A DNA stretch of 64,000 bases from SZUA-430 sp044220975. GTDB taxonomy: Bacteria; Pseudomonadota; Alphaproteobacteria; Micropepsales; Micropepsaceae. A program made the position numbers and the translations under genes. The DNA lies in NCBI GenBank assembly GCA_044220975.1, contig JBGAPZ010000015.1, positions 19,683 through 83,682 on the forward strand, written 5' to 3'. Shown in pieces: positions 41,710 to 50,830 of this stretch. Positions within the stretch are counted from its first letter, which is position 1. Each line of letters starts with the position of its first letter. The notes below the pieces were generated by a model. It saw nothing but the letters and a program-made list of their open reading frames with translations, searched no databases and was not told where the DNA came from.

Positions 41710-42384
41710 TCAGTGTTGAATGCCGCCGCCCGCTTCCTTGCCCCAAATTTCTTCAAGACGTGCGTCGCGGCCACAATTGAACCGGTAGAGATTATAGCGG
41801 ACGGGATTGTTCTTGTAGAAATTCTGGTGGTGCTCCTCCGCCGGGTAAAACGGCCCGGCAGCCACGATCTGCGTGACGATCGGCCGCTTGAACCGTGCGG
41901 ATTTCTCAAGCGCGGCCTTCGACGCTTCTGCCGCCTGATGCTGCGCTTCGTTCACGTAGAAGATTGCCGTCCGGTACTGCGTTCCGAAGTCGCAGAACTG
42001 CCCTTCCTTCGTCAGCGGATCCACATTGCGCCAATAGACGTAAAGCAGCTTCTCGTAGGTCACCATTGCCGGGTCGAAAACAATCTTCACGGCTTCCGCA
42101 TGACCGGTTCCGCCAGCGGAAACATCCTCATATGACGGATTCGCCTTCGTCCCGCCCGTAAATCCCGAAGTCGTCGAAAGGACGCCCGGCACCTTGTCGA
42201 AGTCGGACTCGACGCACCAAAAACAACCACCGGCGAAAATCGCTATTTGCGCGCCCGCAGGCTGTGCTTGCGGCGCGTTCGCGGCACGAACGCCAAGCAC
42301 GGCATCGGCAAACCGCGAGCCGAACATCGCAAGTCCCACGAGCGCCGCAAGCGCAAACGCCCGCGCAAATCCGAATTGACGCAT
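41710..42384 (-). CDS. msrA: Peptide methionine-S-sulfoxide reductase, exported form
   Basis: 224 residues. Signal sequence over about residues 1-35, then the MsrA domain with catalytic Cys54 in FAGGCFWCVES, GFTGGTKANPSYEDVSAGGTGHAEAV, the GTQYRTAIF block and EEHHQNFYKNNP. It reduces Met-(S)-sulfoxide in proteins, here probably in the periplasm. A C-terminal resolving Cys is present (NCGRDARLEEIW). One base separates it from the msrB stop and 8 bases from msrC. Confidence 0.94.
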   Translation of the reverse strand: MRQFGFARAFALAALVGLAMFGSRFADAVLGVRAANAPQAQPAGAQIAIFAGGCFWCVESDFDKVPGVLSTTSGFTGGTKANPSYEDVSAGGTGHAEAVKIVFDPAMVTYEKLLYVYWRNVDPLTKEGQFCDFGTQYRTAIFYVNEAQHQAAEASKAALEKSARFKRPIVTQIVAAGPFYPAEEHHQNFYKNNPVRYNLYRFNCGRDARLEEIWGKEAGGGIQH

Positions 42385-42385
42385 C

Positions 42386-42886
42386 CTATGCCACCGCCGG
42401 TCTGAAGGTCATCGCGACGCCGTTCATGCAATAGCGCTTGCCGGTTGGGGCCGGACCGTCGTCGAAGACGTGGCCCAAGTGGCCGCCGCAGCGCCTGCAA
42501 TGGACTTCCGTTCGCGTCATGAACAACGATGTGTCCGTAGTCATACCGACTGCGTTCGGCAAGGGCTTCCAAAAGCTTGGCCACCCCGTCCCGCTGTCGA
42601 ACTTCGCATCCGACGAAAAGAGCGGCAAGTCGCAGCCCGCGCACGCGAACGTACCACGGCGCTTCTCGTGATCGAGAACGCTCGAGCCGGGGCGCTCAGT
42701 GCCTTGCTCGCGCAAGACATGGAACTGATCCGCTGTGAGCTTCGCTCGCCACTGGGCCTCGGTTTTTGTGACTTCGAACTTCGGCCCGCCTGCCCCAAAC
42801 AGACCCCGCCCCCCTAATACTGTCGCGACCGCGGCGGCCGCGCCGCCGAGCGCCGCTGTGCCCAAAAGCGTTCTACGATTGACCAT
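42386..42886 (-). CDS. msrB: Peptide methionine-R-sulfoxide reductase, probable Tat-exported form
   Basis: 166 residues. N-terminus MVNRRTLLGTAALGG is Tat-like (twin Arg, then a hydrophobic stretch). The zinc CxxC pairs are C82/C85 and C130/C133, and the catalytic Cys is C153 in GKRYCMNGVAMTF; GWPSFW is the family block. The ATG at 42886 has a strong AAGGAGG ribosome site, so the longer frame to 42946 is rejected. It leads the Msr operon. With an exported MsrA, both stereoisomers of oxidised Met could be repaired outside the cytoplasm, like a two-gene alternative to MsrPQ. Confidence 0.94.
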   Translation of the reverse strand: MVNRRTLLGTAALGGAAAAVATVLGGRGLFGAGGPKFEVTKTEAQWRAKLTADQFHVLREQGTERPGSSVLDHEKRRGTFACAGCDLPLFSSDAKFDSGTGWPSFWKPLPNAVGMTTDTSLFMTRTEVHCRRCGGHLGHVFDDGPAPTGKRYCMNGVAMTFRPAVA

Positions 42887-42991
42887 GGAATCCTCCTTTG
42901 TGTCCGCGGAGGGACATACGTAGCCCGGGGCAAACGGACCAATCACGGCGATGCGAGGGAGCAGTGATGTGCTCCTCGCACAACTGTGCCA

Positions 42992-45048
42992 TCAGGCAGC
43001 CTCAGCCTGTGCACGCGATGCAATCGCGCTTTCTGCCAATTTGCCGGTCAATTCCGCCAAATGATCGAACTTGTGGGTAAACGTCGCGCCCCCTGAGTGG
43101 CGGACCGAAGCTCGATGATGAACGTCTGCAGCTCGGATTCGGGAATATGCGCCTGCACCGAATCCCACCCGGGCCAACCGGGACGCCCGTCATACCCCAA
43201 AAGCTGACCGCGCTTGCCCGTGATGATCTGGTTGATGCGCGATGTGTGCTCGGCCGGCGTGTGCGCCTCGACCGCCATAATAGGTTCGAGAAGCACCGGC
43301 GAGCAGTTCGCCATGCCCTCCGACATACCGGTCTTCGCGGCCATCTGAAACGCCGCATCGCTTGAGTCGACCGTGTGGTAACTGCCGTCCGTCAGCGCCA
43401 CCGAAACGTCCACGACCGGAAAACCCAACGGACCCTTGTTCAGATAGTCGCGAATGCCCTTTTCGACCGAGGGAATGAACTGGCGCGGCACGACGCCGCC
43501 CGAAATCTGGTCCAAGAACTCGAACCCGCCACCGCGTTGCAAAGGCTTGATCTGGAGCACCACATCGCCGAACTGGCCGTGCCCGCCCGATTGCTTCTTG
43601 TGGCGCCCGCGCTGCTCGGTCGACTTGCGGATCGTTTCGCGATAGCCGACATGCGGCGTGTGCGATGCGAGCTTCAGGCCGAACTTCCGCTCCGTCTTGG
43701 CAAGCGCCGTGCGCAAATGCACCTCGCCCTGCCCGCGCAAGATCGCTTCGTGCGTTTCCGCCACATGCTCGAATACGATACCGGGATCTTCTTCCCGTAG
43801 CTTTGCGATCGCGCCGGAAAGCTTCACGTCGTCGTTGCGGTTCGCAGCCTTGATCGCGAACTTGTAGACGAGCGGTAGAAGCTCGGCGCGCTTCAGCGCC
43901 TTTACAGCCTTCGGCGCCGCAAGCGTGTCGCCGGTCTGCGCCTTCTCGAGCCTCCCGATCGCGACCAAGTCGCCCGCACCGGCAGCAGGCACCTTCGTTG
44001 CCTTTTCGCCCTGCATCGAGAACAGGCCGGACGCTCGCTCTTCGCCGCCGTCGCTCCGCGCCAGCGTCGCGCCGTCCTTGAGGACGCCTTTCAGCACGCG
44101 CGCAAGCGAAAGCTTTCCGCCAGCGCCGTGGTAGGTCTTTACGATTTGCACGACCGGATCGTCGCCGCCGTTGCCTTCAAGGCCTTGACGCTTTGCAGCA
44201 TGCGAGACATCGGGCACCTCGTGCCGAAGCGCTTTCAACAAGCGGCGCACGCCGTTATCGCCGTCGCCCGAGCCCAGCAGCACGGGTACGATCAACCCGT
44301 CGGCAAGTTCGCGCGAAAGATCTGCGAACACTTCATCGCGCGGCGGCTCGACATCCGAGAGCAGTTCCTCCATCAGATGGTCGTCATAGTCAGCGAGTTT
44401 TTCGAGCATTTGATAGCGGGCTTCGTGCTCGCGATCCTTCATGTCGGAAGGAATGGCAACCACTTCCGACGCAGCATGCTCGCGATAGACGAACGCCCGT
44501 TCCAACGCCAAATCGACGAACCCCGTGACGATCCCGTCGTTCCAAATGGGAACTTGGCGCAACACCAGCGGCCGGGCCGAAGCGGGCTGCAGCGCGGCCA
44601 AAAGATCGCGAACCTGGCCTTGCGCCTTATCGATTTTGTTGACGAATAAGAAATGCGGGATCTGAAGATCCGCAAGGCGCTTCAACAGCGGTTGCAAGAG
44701 TGCGGCTTTCGCCGGATCGGGCTCGGCGACCACCACGGCCGCGTCCACGCCGGCAAGCGCGTTCAGAGTCTCCTGCTGAAATTCGATGGAACCTGGACAG
44801 TCGAGAAACGTGAAATGGTCGCCCAGATAGGTTGTCGTCGCAGGTGTAACCTCGACGCTCATCAGCCGGTCGCGCGCTTCGGGCGACGCGTCACCGACAG
44901 TGTTTTTCTGGGCTTGGCTTCCTTTGCGGGTGATTGCTCCTGTGATCCACAAAATGCTTTCGAGCAGCGTTGTTTTGCCGCCGCCCTGCGGTCCGACCAG
45001 GGCCACGCAACGTGGCCCATGTCCTCCCTTGCCGTTCTTGTCTGCCAT
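42992..45048 (-). CDS. Elongation factor G-like GTPase, frameshifted near the C-terminus
   Basis: EF-G paralogue with an atypical G domain: P-loop GPQGGGKTT (about 19-27), DCPGSIEF in place of DTPGHVDF, and NKID. Domain IV carries SGGHGQFGDVVLQIKP, and domain V ends in FIIELRSATQG. As read, the frame then runs into RRLPTSSIIWRN and stops at 43048. In another frame the normal ending FTHKFDHLAELTGKLAESA... continues to a stop at 42992. One extra C in the C5 run at 43089-43093 would restore it. The start at 45048 has GGGAG 8 bases upstream; the frame to 45108 is not needed. Such paralogues are not the essential EF-G, and their role is poorly known. Confidence 0.85.
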
Positions 45049-45224
45049 GAGTTGCTCCCTAAAGCCCGGGGGCGCAACCGACGGAAATAGGCACGCCCTT
45101 GATCTCACCGGGCGCCTCTATCGTCACTACCAATCGGCAAGGAGCGCAAGAGGAAAAGCGCTCAACGAAGCAAAGACGCTGTGGTCCAACCTCCAGCGCG
45201 AATGCTGCATCTGCGGTGGAACTG

Positions 45225-45665
45225 TTAGCGCTGGGTTTTGTCGATGCGTTGGTGAATGGCCGGGATTTCCATCACGCCGGCCGACCCGTACCAACTGTAA
45301 ACATCATAAGCGAGCACCCCGGCCGCAATCGCAGGATCCGTTTTGAGCAGTGGTTCGACGTCCTCAACCTTCGCTAGATTGAAAATGAAAACGCCCTCCA
45401 GATGCTGAGGGTTCTCGTCAAAGGGACCGGCCAGAACCAACTTCCCTTCCGCTGCCAGCCGTTGAATGTTCGCCATGTGACCTTTGAAGAGCGCTTGCTG
45501 CTGCTCCTTGCTTAGGTCGGCTTTAGGACCGGTCTTGAGGACAACGAACACATAGGCACGCATCCCACGCTCGTCCGCGCCAAGGCGCTTGGCGAGACCG
45601 GCATCGTACGCCGCCGCTGCCGCCGGCAATGTCATCAGCGCGATCACGAGCCACATCCACCGCAT
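45225..45665 (-). CDS. Exported YciI-like protein
   Basis: 146 residues: a signal peptide (MRWMWLVIALMTLPAAAAA) followed by a YCII domain (about 35-120), with MRAYVFVVLKTGP, the His in LFKGHMANIQRLAAEGKLVLAGPF and KTDPAIAAGVLAYDVYSWYG. Most YciI proteins are cytoplasmic; the signal peptide is an uncommon addition, also seen in some proteobacterial relatives. Its ATG overlaps the upstream SRPBCC stop by one base (TGATG). Last gene of the arsR-SRPBCC-yciI operon. Confidence 0.83.
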   Translation of the reverse strand: MRWMWLVIALMTLPAAAAAYDAGLAKRLGADERGMRAYVFVVLKTGPKADLSKEQQQALFKGHMANIQRLAAEGKLVLAGPFDENPQHLEGVFIFNLAKVEDVEPLLKTDPAIAAGVLAYDVYSWYGSAGVMEIPAIHQRIDKTQR

Positions 45666-46183
45666 CACACCTTCTCCCTCAGTTCCGGAACGTTCTCGCG
45701 TAGCGTGTTCTTCGGCGCCATGAACATGAACGTCTGCATCAGACCGTGCATAATGCGCGTCTTGAGCGGCACATTCCCGGTCTCGACCACGGCCTTGATG
45801 TTGCCGAGTATGCCGACCCAACTCGTGCGCACGGAATCGGCCGTCTTCTTCTGATCGACGAACCGTGAATGCACGACAGTCACGCGCGTCGCCCCACCCG
45901 TCTCCTCAAGTGTCCACTCGACCAACGTCGGCGTTTCCGCAAGGCCGACGAACCGAAACGTGTGCACGAGCTTTCGCGGTGGCACGCATTCCTTCACTTC
46001 GCCAAGGATAAACACGCGCTTGCCGTCCTCGCTGCGATAGAGCAGCCGCGATCCCGGCTTGAAGTCGGTTTCGAGGACCGTGTTGAACATCGGTTTCTGC
46101 ACGTGCTTGAGCTTCGTGATCTCCGCCCAAACTTGCGCGATCGGCGCCTTGATCTCGATCGTATGAACTTGCCGCTCTTCCAT
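45665..46183 (-). CDS. SRPBCC (AHSA1/START-like) domain protein
   Basis: 172 residues with the ligand-cavity fold: HTIEIKAPIAQVWAEITKLKHVQKPMFNTVLETDFKPGSRLLYRS, LVHTFRFVGLAETPTLVEWTLEETGGATRVTVVHSRF, and a long C-terminal helix. Function is unknown, probably binding a small hydrophobic ligand. It is 9 bases downstream of an ArsR-type regulator, the very common ArsR-AHSA1 pairing, and is coupled to the yciI-like gene. Confidence 0.87.
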   Translation of the reverse strand: MEERQVHTIEIKAPIAQVWAEITKLKHVQKPMFNTVLETDFKPGSRLLYRSEDGKRVFILGEVKECVPPRKLVHTFRFVGLAETPTLVEWTLEETGGATRVTVVHSRFVDQKKTADSVRTSWVGILGNIKAVVETGNVPLKTRIMHGLMQTFMFMAPKNTLRENVPELREKV

Positions 46184-46192
46184 CTCGTCCCC

Positions 46193-46546
46193 TCATGCCT
46201 TGCGGCGCGCTTTCCGCCGCGGTTCCTGTTTCGCCTCGACGCTGCGCTTCAAGCCAATCAGCGCCGACGCCCAATCGCCCTGATACTTGCCAACCCACCG
46301 TTCGTAGATCTGCTGAATGGGGACCGAGTTCAGGTGATTGATCCGCTGCCGCCCCTCCGCTTCGACGGTCACAAGCCCCGCCGCCCGCAGCAGATTCAGA
46401 TGCTGCATCACCAAGAAACGGTTCGCCTTCAACGCATCGGAAAGCTCCCCGGTCGTGCGCGGCCGTTCGCGCAACAGATCCAGAATGCGGCGCCGGTAAG
46501 GGTTCGCCAAAGCCCGCCAAACATCATCGAGGTCGTCATGTGCCAT
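46193..46546 (-). CDS. ArsR-family transcriptional repressor
   Basis: 117 residues. Winged helix DVWRALANPYRRRILDLLRERPRTTGELSDALKANRFLVMQHLNLLRAAGLV, then a wing and a basic C-terminal tail (EPRRKARRKA). There is no metal-binding Cys motif, matching the SRPBCC-linked branch. The ATG at 46546 lies only a few bases beyond the predicted transcription start (see 46560-46586), so the mRNA is probably leaderless or nearly so; a TTG at 46552 is a weaker alternative. Likely represses its own operon. Confidence 0.87.
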   Translation of the reverse strand: MAHDDLDDVWRALANPYRRRILDLLRERPRTTGELSDALKANRFLVMQHLNLLRAAGLVTVEAEGRQRINHLNSVPIQQIYERWVGKYQGDWASALIGLKRSVEAKQEPRRKARRKA

Positions 46547-46559
46547 TTTCAATACGTAA

Positions 46560-46586
46560 ATTATATCTCACATATATGATCGTCAA
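46560..46586 (-). promoter_or_regulatory. Promoter/operator of the arsR-SRPBCC-yciI operon
   Basis: Read on the minus strand: TTGACG (46586-46581), a 15-base spacer and a perfect TATAAT (46565-46560). An inverted repeat TATAT-N5-ATATA (46562-46576) overlaps the -10 box and spacer, where an ArsR repressor would block polymerase. The 15-base spacer is short but within the tolerated range. Confidence 0.6.
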
Positions 46587-46597
46587 GCACCAAACGA

Positions 46598-46626
46598 AAA
46601 CGGCGGCTGCAAAGCAGCCGCCGTTT
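46598..46626 (-). terminator. Rho-independent terminator of the M16 peptidase gene
   Basis: Perfect 13-bp stem (46598-46610 with 46614-46626) and a 3-base loop, followed on the minus strand by TTCGTTTGG. It separates the M16 gene from the arsR operon. Confidence 0.85.
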
Positions 46627-46649
46627 CAGCGTCGAAAAAAAGCGGAGCG

Positions 46650-49496
46650 TTACTTGCCCATGGCCGGTGCTGGCACGACCTCAACCGCCATGCCCAGGCC
46701 TTCGAGCTGCGGCTTCACGACCGCGGCATCGCCAACGACGACCCAGAGCAACTTGTCGACGCTAAGCTTCGCCCGGCCCGCCGCATCGACGTCAGAAGTC
46801 TTCATCGCCGCGTACTTCGCCGGCAGTTGCTCGTAGTAGTCGTCCGGACGCCCGTAGTTCAGGATGCTCGTGACACCGGTGAAAATCGCGTTGCCGGTCT
46901 CGAAACTACCTGGCAGGCGACGCACATTTCCGTTCACGGTGCGCACCAGTTCCTCTTCCGTGGTGCCCTTCGACCCCAAATAAGCCGTGAGGTCGGAGAT
47001 CAACTCCTTCATCGAGTCGCCCGTCTTGTCGCTCTGCACCGGCGCCGTAATGACGAACGGCACGCTTTCGATGTTGAGACTGACGCCACTGCGCACGCCG
47101 TAGGACCATCCCTTCGTCTCGCGCAGGTTCATATTGATGCGCGAGAGGAAGTTTCCGCCGTAGACTTCGTTTGCAGCCTGAAGGTTCACGAGGTCGTCGC
47201 TGCCCTTCGCGTCCAGAACCTCACCGCCCAGAATGATCGATTGCGGCGACTTCGGCCGGTCGACCAAGATGATGCGCTTCACAGGTTTGGGAATGGCAGC
47301 GCCGAACGACTTCGTTCCTGCCGCCGCCGACGACGCCGCCCAGTTGCCAAACGCCTTCTCAAGCGCCGCCGTCGCCGCCGCCAGCGTCGTGTCGCCGACA
47401 ACGACGATGCGCGCCTTTTCCGGACGCAACCACGCCGCATGGAATGCCTTCAGATCGTCGCGCGAAACCTTTGCCACGACAGCCGGATCGCCCAAGCCGC
47501 TCGGCGGCACGCCGTAGGGATGCGCCGCACCGAACAACGCCGGGTACAGCGTTCGCGAGCCGATGGCGTTCGGATTGTTGAACTCCGCCGATATCCGCGA
47601 CAGCTGCTGCCCGCGTAAACGTTCCACCTCTGCCGGATCGAACGCCGGGTTGCGCACGACGTCGGCCAAGAGGTCGATCGATGCGCCGAGGTTCGGCGTC
47701 AGCGCGAACATCGTCACCGCCGTCCGGTCGAGCGAGGCCGCCGTCTGAAGGCCCGAACCCAAACGCTCGTTCTCTTCTGCGATCTGCACGCTGGTACGCG
47801 TTGTCGTACCCTCCGGCATCAGGCTCAGCATCAGCGACTGCGTGCCCAGAGCCGCCTTCGGATCGGCCGCATAGCCTGCATCGAAGCTCACCGAAACCGT
47901 GACGGTCGGAACCGCTGCGCGTTTCGCGAAGTAAACCGGAATCCCGTTCGACAGCTTCGATCGTTCGATTGCCGGGAAGTCGAGCGGCGCAAGCGAGCCC
48001 ACATCCGGCAACTTCGAACGGTCGACCGCCGTCTCCGGCGCAAACGTCCCTTCCGCATTCGGATCGCGGTAGTGCGCGGGCGCAAACGTCGCGCCGCCAT
48101 CGACCTGCTCCCATCCACCAAGCTTGCCGCCGTCGAGCGTCCGCTCGCCGGGCTTAACCGTCAGCGCATAGACGGGCCGCGACAACCACTTCTTCGACGC
48201 TTTCTGCACCGCAGAAGGCGTCAACGCGCCGAGTTCGGCCAAGCGCTTTTTGTAGAAATTCGCGTCGTTCGAGTAGAGTTCGCCCTCCGCCAGAACGACC
48301 GCTTTGCCGCCGAACCCGCCGACAGCTTCGATCCCGCGGATATAGCCGGCAAGCTTCGTCACCAGCGAGCGGCTCACCTCGTCAGCCGTCGGTCCGTTCT
48401 TCAAGAAGTCGCCGATCACGGCGTCGAGACGCGCAGCCACGGTCGCCGGATCGACACCGGGCTTCACGTCGGCCGTCACCTCGAAAATGCTCGCGTGCTG
48501 GAATTCCTGCAGCGAGGCTGCCACGGCAACCGCGATCTTCTCTTGGCGCACGAGCGCGTTGTCGAGCCGCGAGCTCGCCAGCCCGCCCAAGATCGTCGCC
48601 GCGACATCCATCGCCGCCGAATCCTTGTCGTTCAAGCCCGGCACCGCCCATTCGCGGTAAAGCCGAACCGTCGCCACGCGATCGGTGATCTCTTCGGATT
48701 TCGCTGCGTTAAGCGTCGGCACCGGCGCATTCACGGGCTTCACGGCAGGGCCACGCGGAATGTCGCCGAAATACTTCTCGACCAATGCCTTCGCCGTCGG
48801 CACATCGATGTCGCCCGCAAGAACGAGCACCGCGTTGTTCGGGCCGTAATTGTCGCTGAACCACTTCTTCACGTCGGCAAGGCTCGCCCCGTTCAGGTCT
48901 TCCATCGAGCCGATGGTCGAGTGATGGTACGGGTGCCCGACGGGATAGAGATTGTCGCTCACCAGGTATTCGACGAGTCCGTAGGGTTGGTTGTCGCCCT
49001 GGCGCTTTTCGTTCTGAACGACGCCGCGCTGGTTATCGAGCTTCTCTTGCGTCACCGCGCCGAGCAAATGCCCCATGCGGTCGCTCTCGAGGAACAGAGC
49101 GCGCTCCAAAGCACCGGTCGGCACCGTCTGGAAGTAATTCGTGCGGTCGAGCCACGTCGTCCCGTTGAAGTCCGTCGCGCCAACCTGCTGCAGCGGCTCG
49201 AAATAGTCGCCGGGCGAATTCTCCGAGCCGTTGAACATCAAATGCTCGAACAAATGCGCAAAACCGGTCTTGCCCTGCGGCTCATGCTTCGAGCCGACGC
49301 CGTACCAGACCGACACCGCCACGACCGGCGCCTTGCGGTCCGTGTGCACGATCACCCGCAAACCATTCGCCAGCGTGAATTTCTCGTGCGGAATATTGAC
49401 GAGCTTCGCGAGCTCGGACGCGGGCGCAGGTGCCGCAACGGCCACGGCCGGAGCCGCAATCATAAGCGCTAACGAGGCAACAGCAGTTCTGAACAT
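46650..49496 (-). CDS. Exported two-domain M16-family zinc peptidase
   Basis: 948 residues. Signal peptide about 1-22, then two M16 halves. The first has the inverted zinc motif H81-x-x-E84-H85 (TGFAHLFEHLMFNG) with the distal Glu expected about 75 residues later. The second half (from about 500, SNGIPVYFAKRAAVPTVTVSVSF) lacks HxxEH, as usual for the regulatory half of pitrilysin-type enzymes. It degrades peptides in the periplasm. The ATG at 49496 gives a proper signal sequence; the frame to 49562 is not needed. Divergent from the ketosynthase gene. Confidence 0.93.
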   Translation of the reverse strand: MFRTAVASLALMIAAPAVAVAAPAPASELAKLVNIPHEKFTLANGLRVIVHTDRKAPVVAVSVWYGVGSKHEPQGKTGFAHLFEHLMFNGSENSPGDYFEPLQQVGATDFNGTTWLDRTNYFQTVPTGALERALFLESDRMGHLLGAVTQEKLDNQRGVVQNEKRQGDNQPYGLVEYLVSDNLYPVGHPYHHSTIGSMEDLNGASLADVKKWFSDNYGPNNAVLVLAGDIDVPTAKALVEKYFGDIPRGPAVKPVNAPVPTLNAAKSEEITDRVATVRLYREWAVPGLNDKDSAAMDVAATILGGLASSRLDNALVRQEKIAVAVAASLQEFQHASIFEVTADVKPGVDPATVAARLDAVIGDFLKNGPTADEVSRSLVTKLAGYIRGIEAVGGFGGKAVVLAEGELYSNDANFYKKRLAELGALTPSAVQKASKKWLSRPVYALTVKPGERTLDGGKLGGWEQVDGGATFAPAHYRDPNAEGTFAPETAVDRSKLPDVGSLAPLDFPAIERSKLSNGIPVYFAKRAAVPTVTVSVSFDAGYAADPKAALGTQSLMLSLMPEGTTTRTSVQIAEENERLGSGLQTAASLDRTAVTMFALTPNLGASIDLLADVVRNPAFDPAEVERLRGQQLSRISAEFNNPNAIGSRTLYPALFGAAHPYGVPPSGLGDPAVVAKVSRDDLKAFHAAWLRPEKARIVVVGDTTLAAATAALEKAFGNWAASSAAAGTKSFGAAIPKPVKRIILVDRPKSPQSIILGGEVLDAKGSDDLVNLQAANEVYGGNFLSRINMNLRETKGWSYGVRSGVSLNIESVPFVITAPVQSDKTGDSMKELISDLTAYLGSKGTTEEELVRTVNGNVRRLPGSFETGNAIFTGVTSILNYGRPDDYYEQLPAKYAAMKTSDVDAAGRAKLSVDKLLWVVVGDAAVVKPQLEGLGMAVEVVPAPAMGK

Positions 49497-49719
49497 AGGG
49501 TCTCCCAACCTCTGAATCGGCCGCGACCATACAAGCCCACGCGCGGGGAGCGAACCACACATTTTCGGGAGAACCCTGCTCGCCTATCGGGCGAATCCTT
49601 GACGGCAGCGTCAGCCCTCAAGCCGCATTTTTTACGCGCAGCACCAAATGAATCTCCCCCGCCAGGCGAGAGGAGTTGTACAGTACCCCATCGCAAATCA
49701 TGCGCCTCAAGGTGATCAC

Positions 49720-50805
49720 ATGCCGAACGCCGGCATCACGGGCTGGGGAAAATGCCTCCCGCCCGCCATACTTTCGAACAACGATATCGCGACGTTCCTC
49801 GACACGAATGACGAATGGATCACCACGCGCACCGGCATCAAACAGCGCCGCATCGCGCATTGCTCGCTAACCGACATGGCCGAGGTGGCAGCCAAGCGCG
49901 CGCTCGCGTGCGCTGGGATCGAAGGCAAGGACCTCGACCTGATCATCATGGGAACGACCACCCACGACGAGCAGTGCCCGAACCAAGCCTCGGGCGTCCA
50001 GCGCCGCATCGCCGGCGCCGAAGGTTGCGGCGCGATGGATGTGAACACAGCCTGCACCAGCTTCCTCTATGGCCTCTCGACCGCGACCGCGATGATCAAG
50101 TCGGGCGCAATAAAGAACGCGCTCGTCCTCGGCGGCGAACTCATTTCGCCGTTTATGGATTGGGACGACCGCAACGTCGCCGTCTTATTTGGTGACGGCT
50201 GCGCGGCCGTCGTCGTGCAAGCCACTGACAATGACGAAGGCGTGCAGTTGGAACGGCTGGGCTGTTACGGCGAGTCGCGCGCAATCCTGCAAATCCACGG
50301 CATGGGCGGCAATTACGCACACCAAAAGCGCTTGTTAGGGACCACCGAGTGGCAATTCGAAGGTCAAGAGATCTTCAAAAAGGCCGTCGGCGGCATGAGC
50401 TTGGCAAGCGAAGACGTTCTTCGGCGCGCCGGCAAGACCGCGGCCGACATCGATCTTTGCGTGCCGCATCAAGCAAACCTTCGCATCATCGAGTTCGTCG
50501 CGAAGAAAGCCGGCATCCCCATGGACCGCGTCTATGTCAGCGTCGAGCGCTACGGCAACATGTCGGCCGCAACCGTTCCGGTCGCCCTCTGCGAGGCACT
50601 TGAAGACGGCCGCGTCAAACCCGGCAGCCTTCTGCTCATGCCCGCCTTCGGCGGCGGCCTAACGTTCTGTGCCCACCTCGTCAGATGGGGCCAGCGCGTC
50701 ACGCCGGTCGCAAAATCCGACGCAGAGCTTCCACCGCTCGAAGAAACCGCTCTCGACATCATCACCCGCTATCGCAAGTCCAAACACGCGGGCCTGGGCG
50801 CGTAA
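49720..50805 (+). CDS. 3-oxoacyl-ACP synthase III-like ketosynthase
   Basis: 361 residues of the thiolase-fold KAS III family. The catalytic triad is C112 (NTACTSFLYG), H250 (PHQANLRI) and N280 (GNMSAATVP). The AAG ribosome site (AAGGTGATCAC) fixes the ATG at 49720. It may start fatty-acid synthesis (FabH) or serve a secondary pathway. The roughly 40-residue extension after the core (VTPVAKSDAELPPLEETALDI...) is unlike canonical FabH and points to a paralogue of the BioZ/DpsC-like or hydrocarbon-type group; not resolved. Followed 25 bases later by the flavoprotein monooxygenase. Confidence 0.85.
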   Translation: MPNAGITGWGKCLPPAILSNNDIATFLDTNDEWITTRTGIKQRRIAHCSLTDMAEVAAKRALACAGIEGKDLDLIIMGTTTHDEQCPNQASGVQRRIAGAEGCGAMDVNTACTSFLYGLSTATAMIKSGAIKNALVLGGELISPFMDWDDRNVAVLFGDGCAAVVVQATDNDEGVQLERLGCYGESRAILQIHGMGGNYAHQKRLLGTTEWQFEGQEIFKKAVGGMSLASEDVLRRAGKTAADIDLCVPHQANLRIIEFVAKKAGIPMDRVYVSVERYGNMSAATVPVALCEALEDGRVKPGSLLLMPAFGGGLTFCAHLVRWGQRVTPVAKSDAELPPLEETALDIITRYRKSKHAGLGA

Positions 50806-50830
50806 CCCCAACCAAGCGGACCCAACCGCC

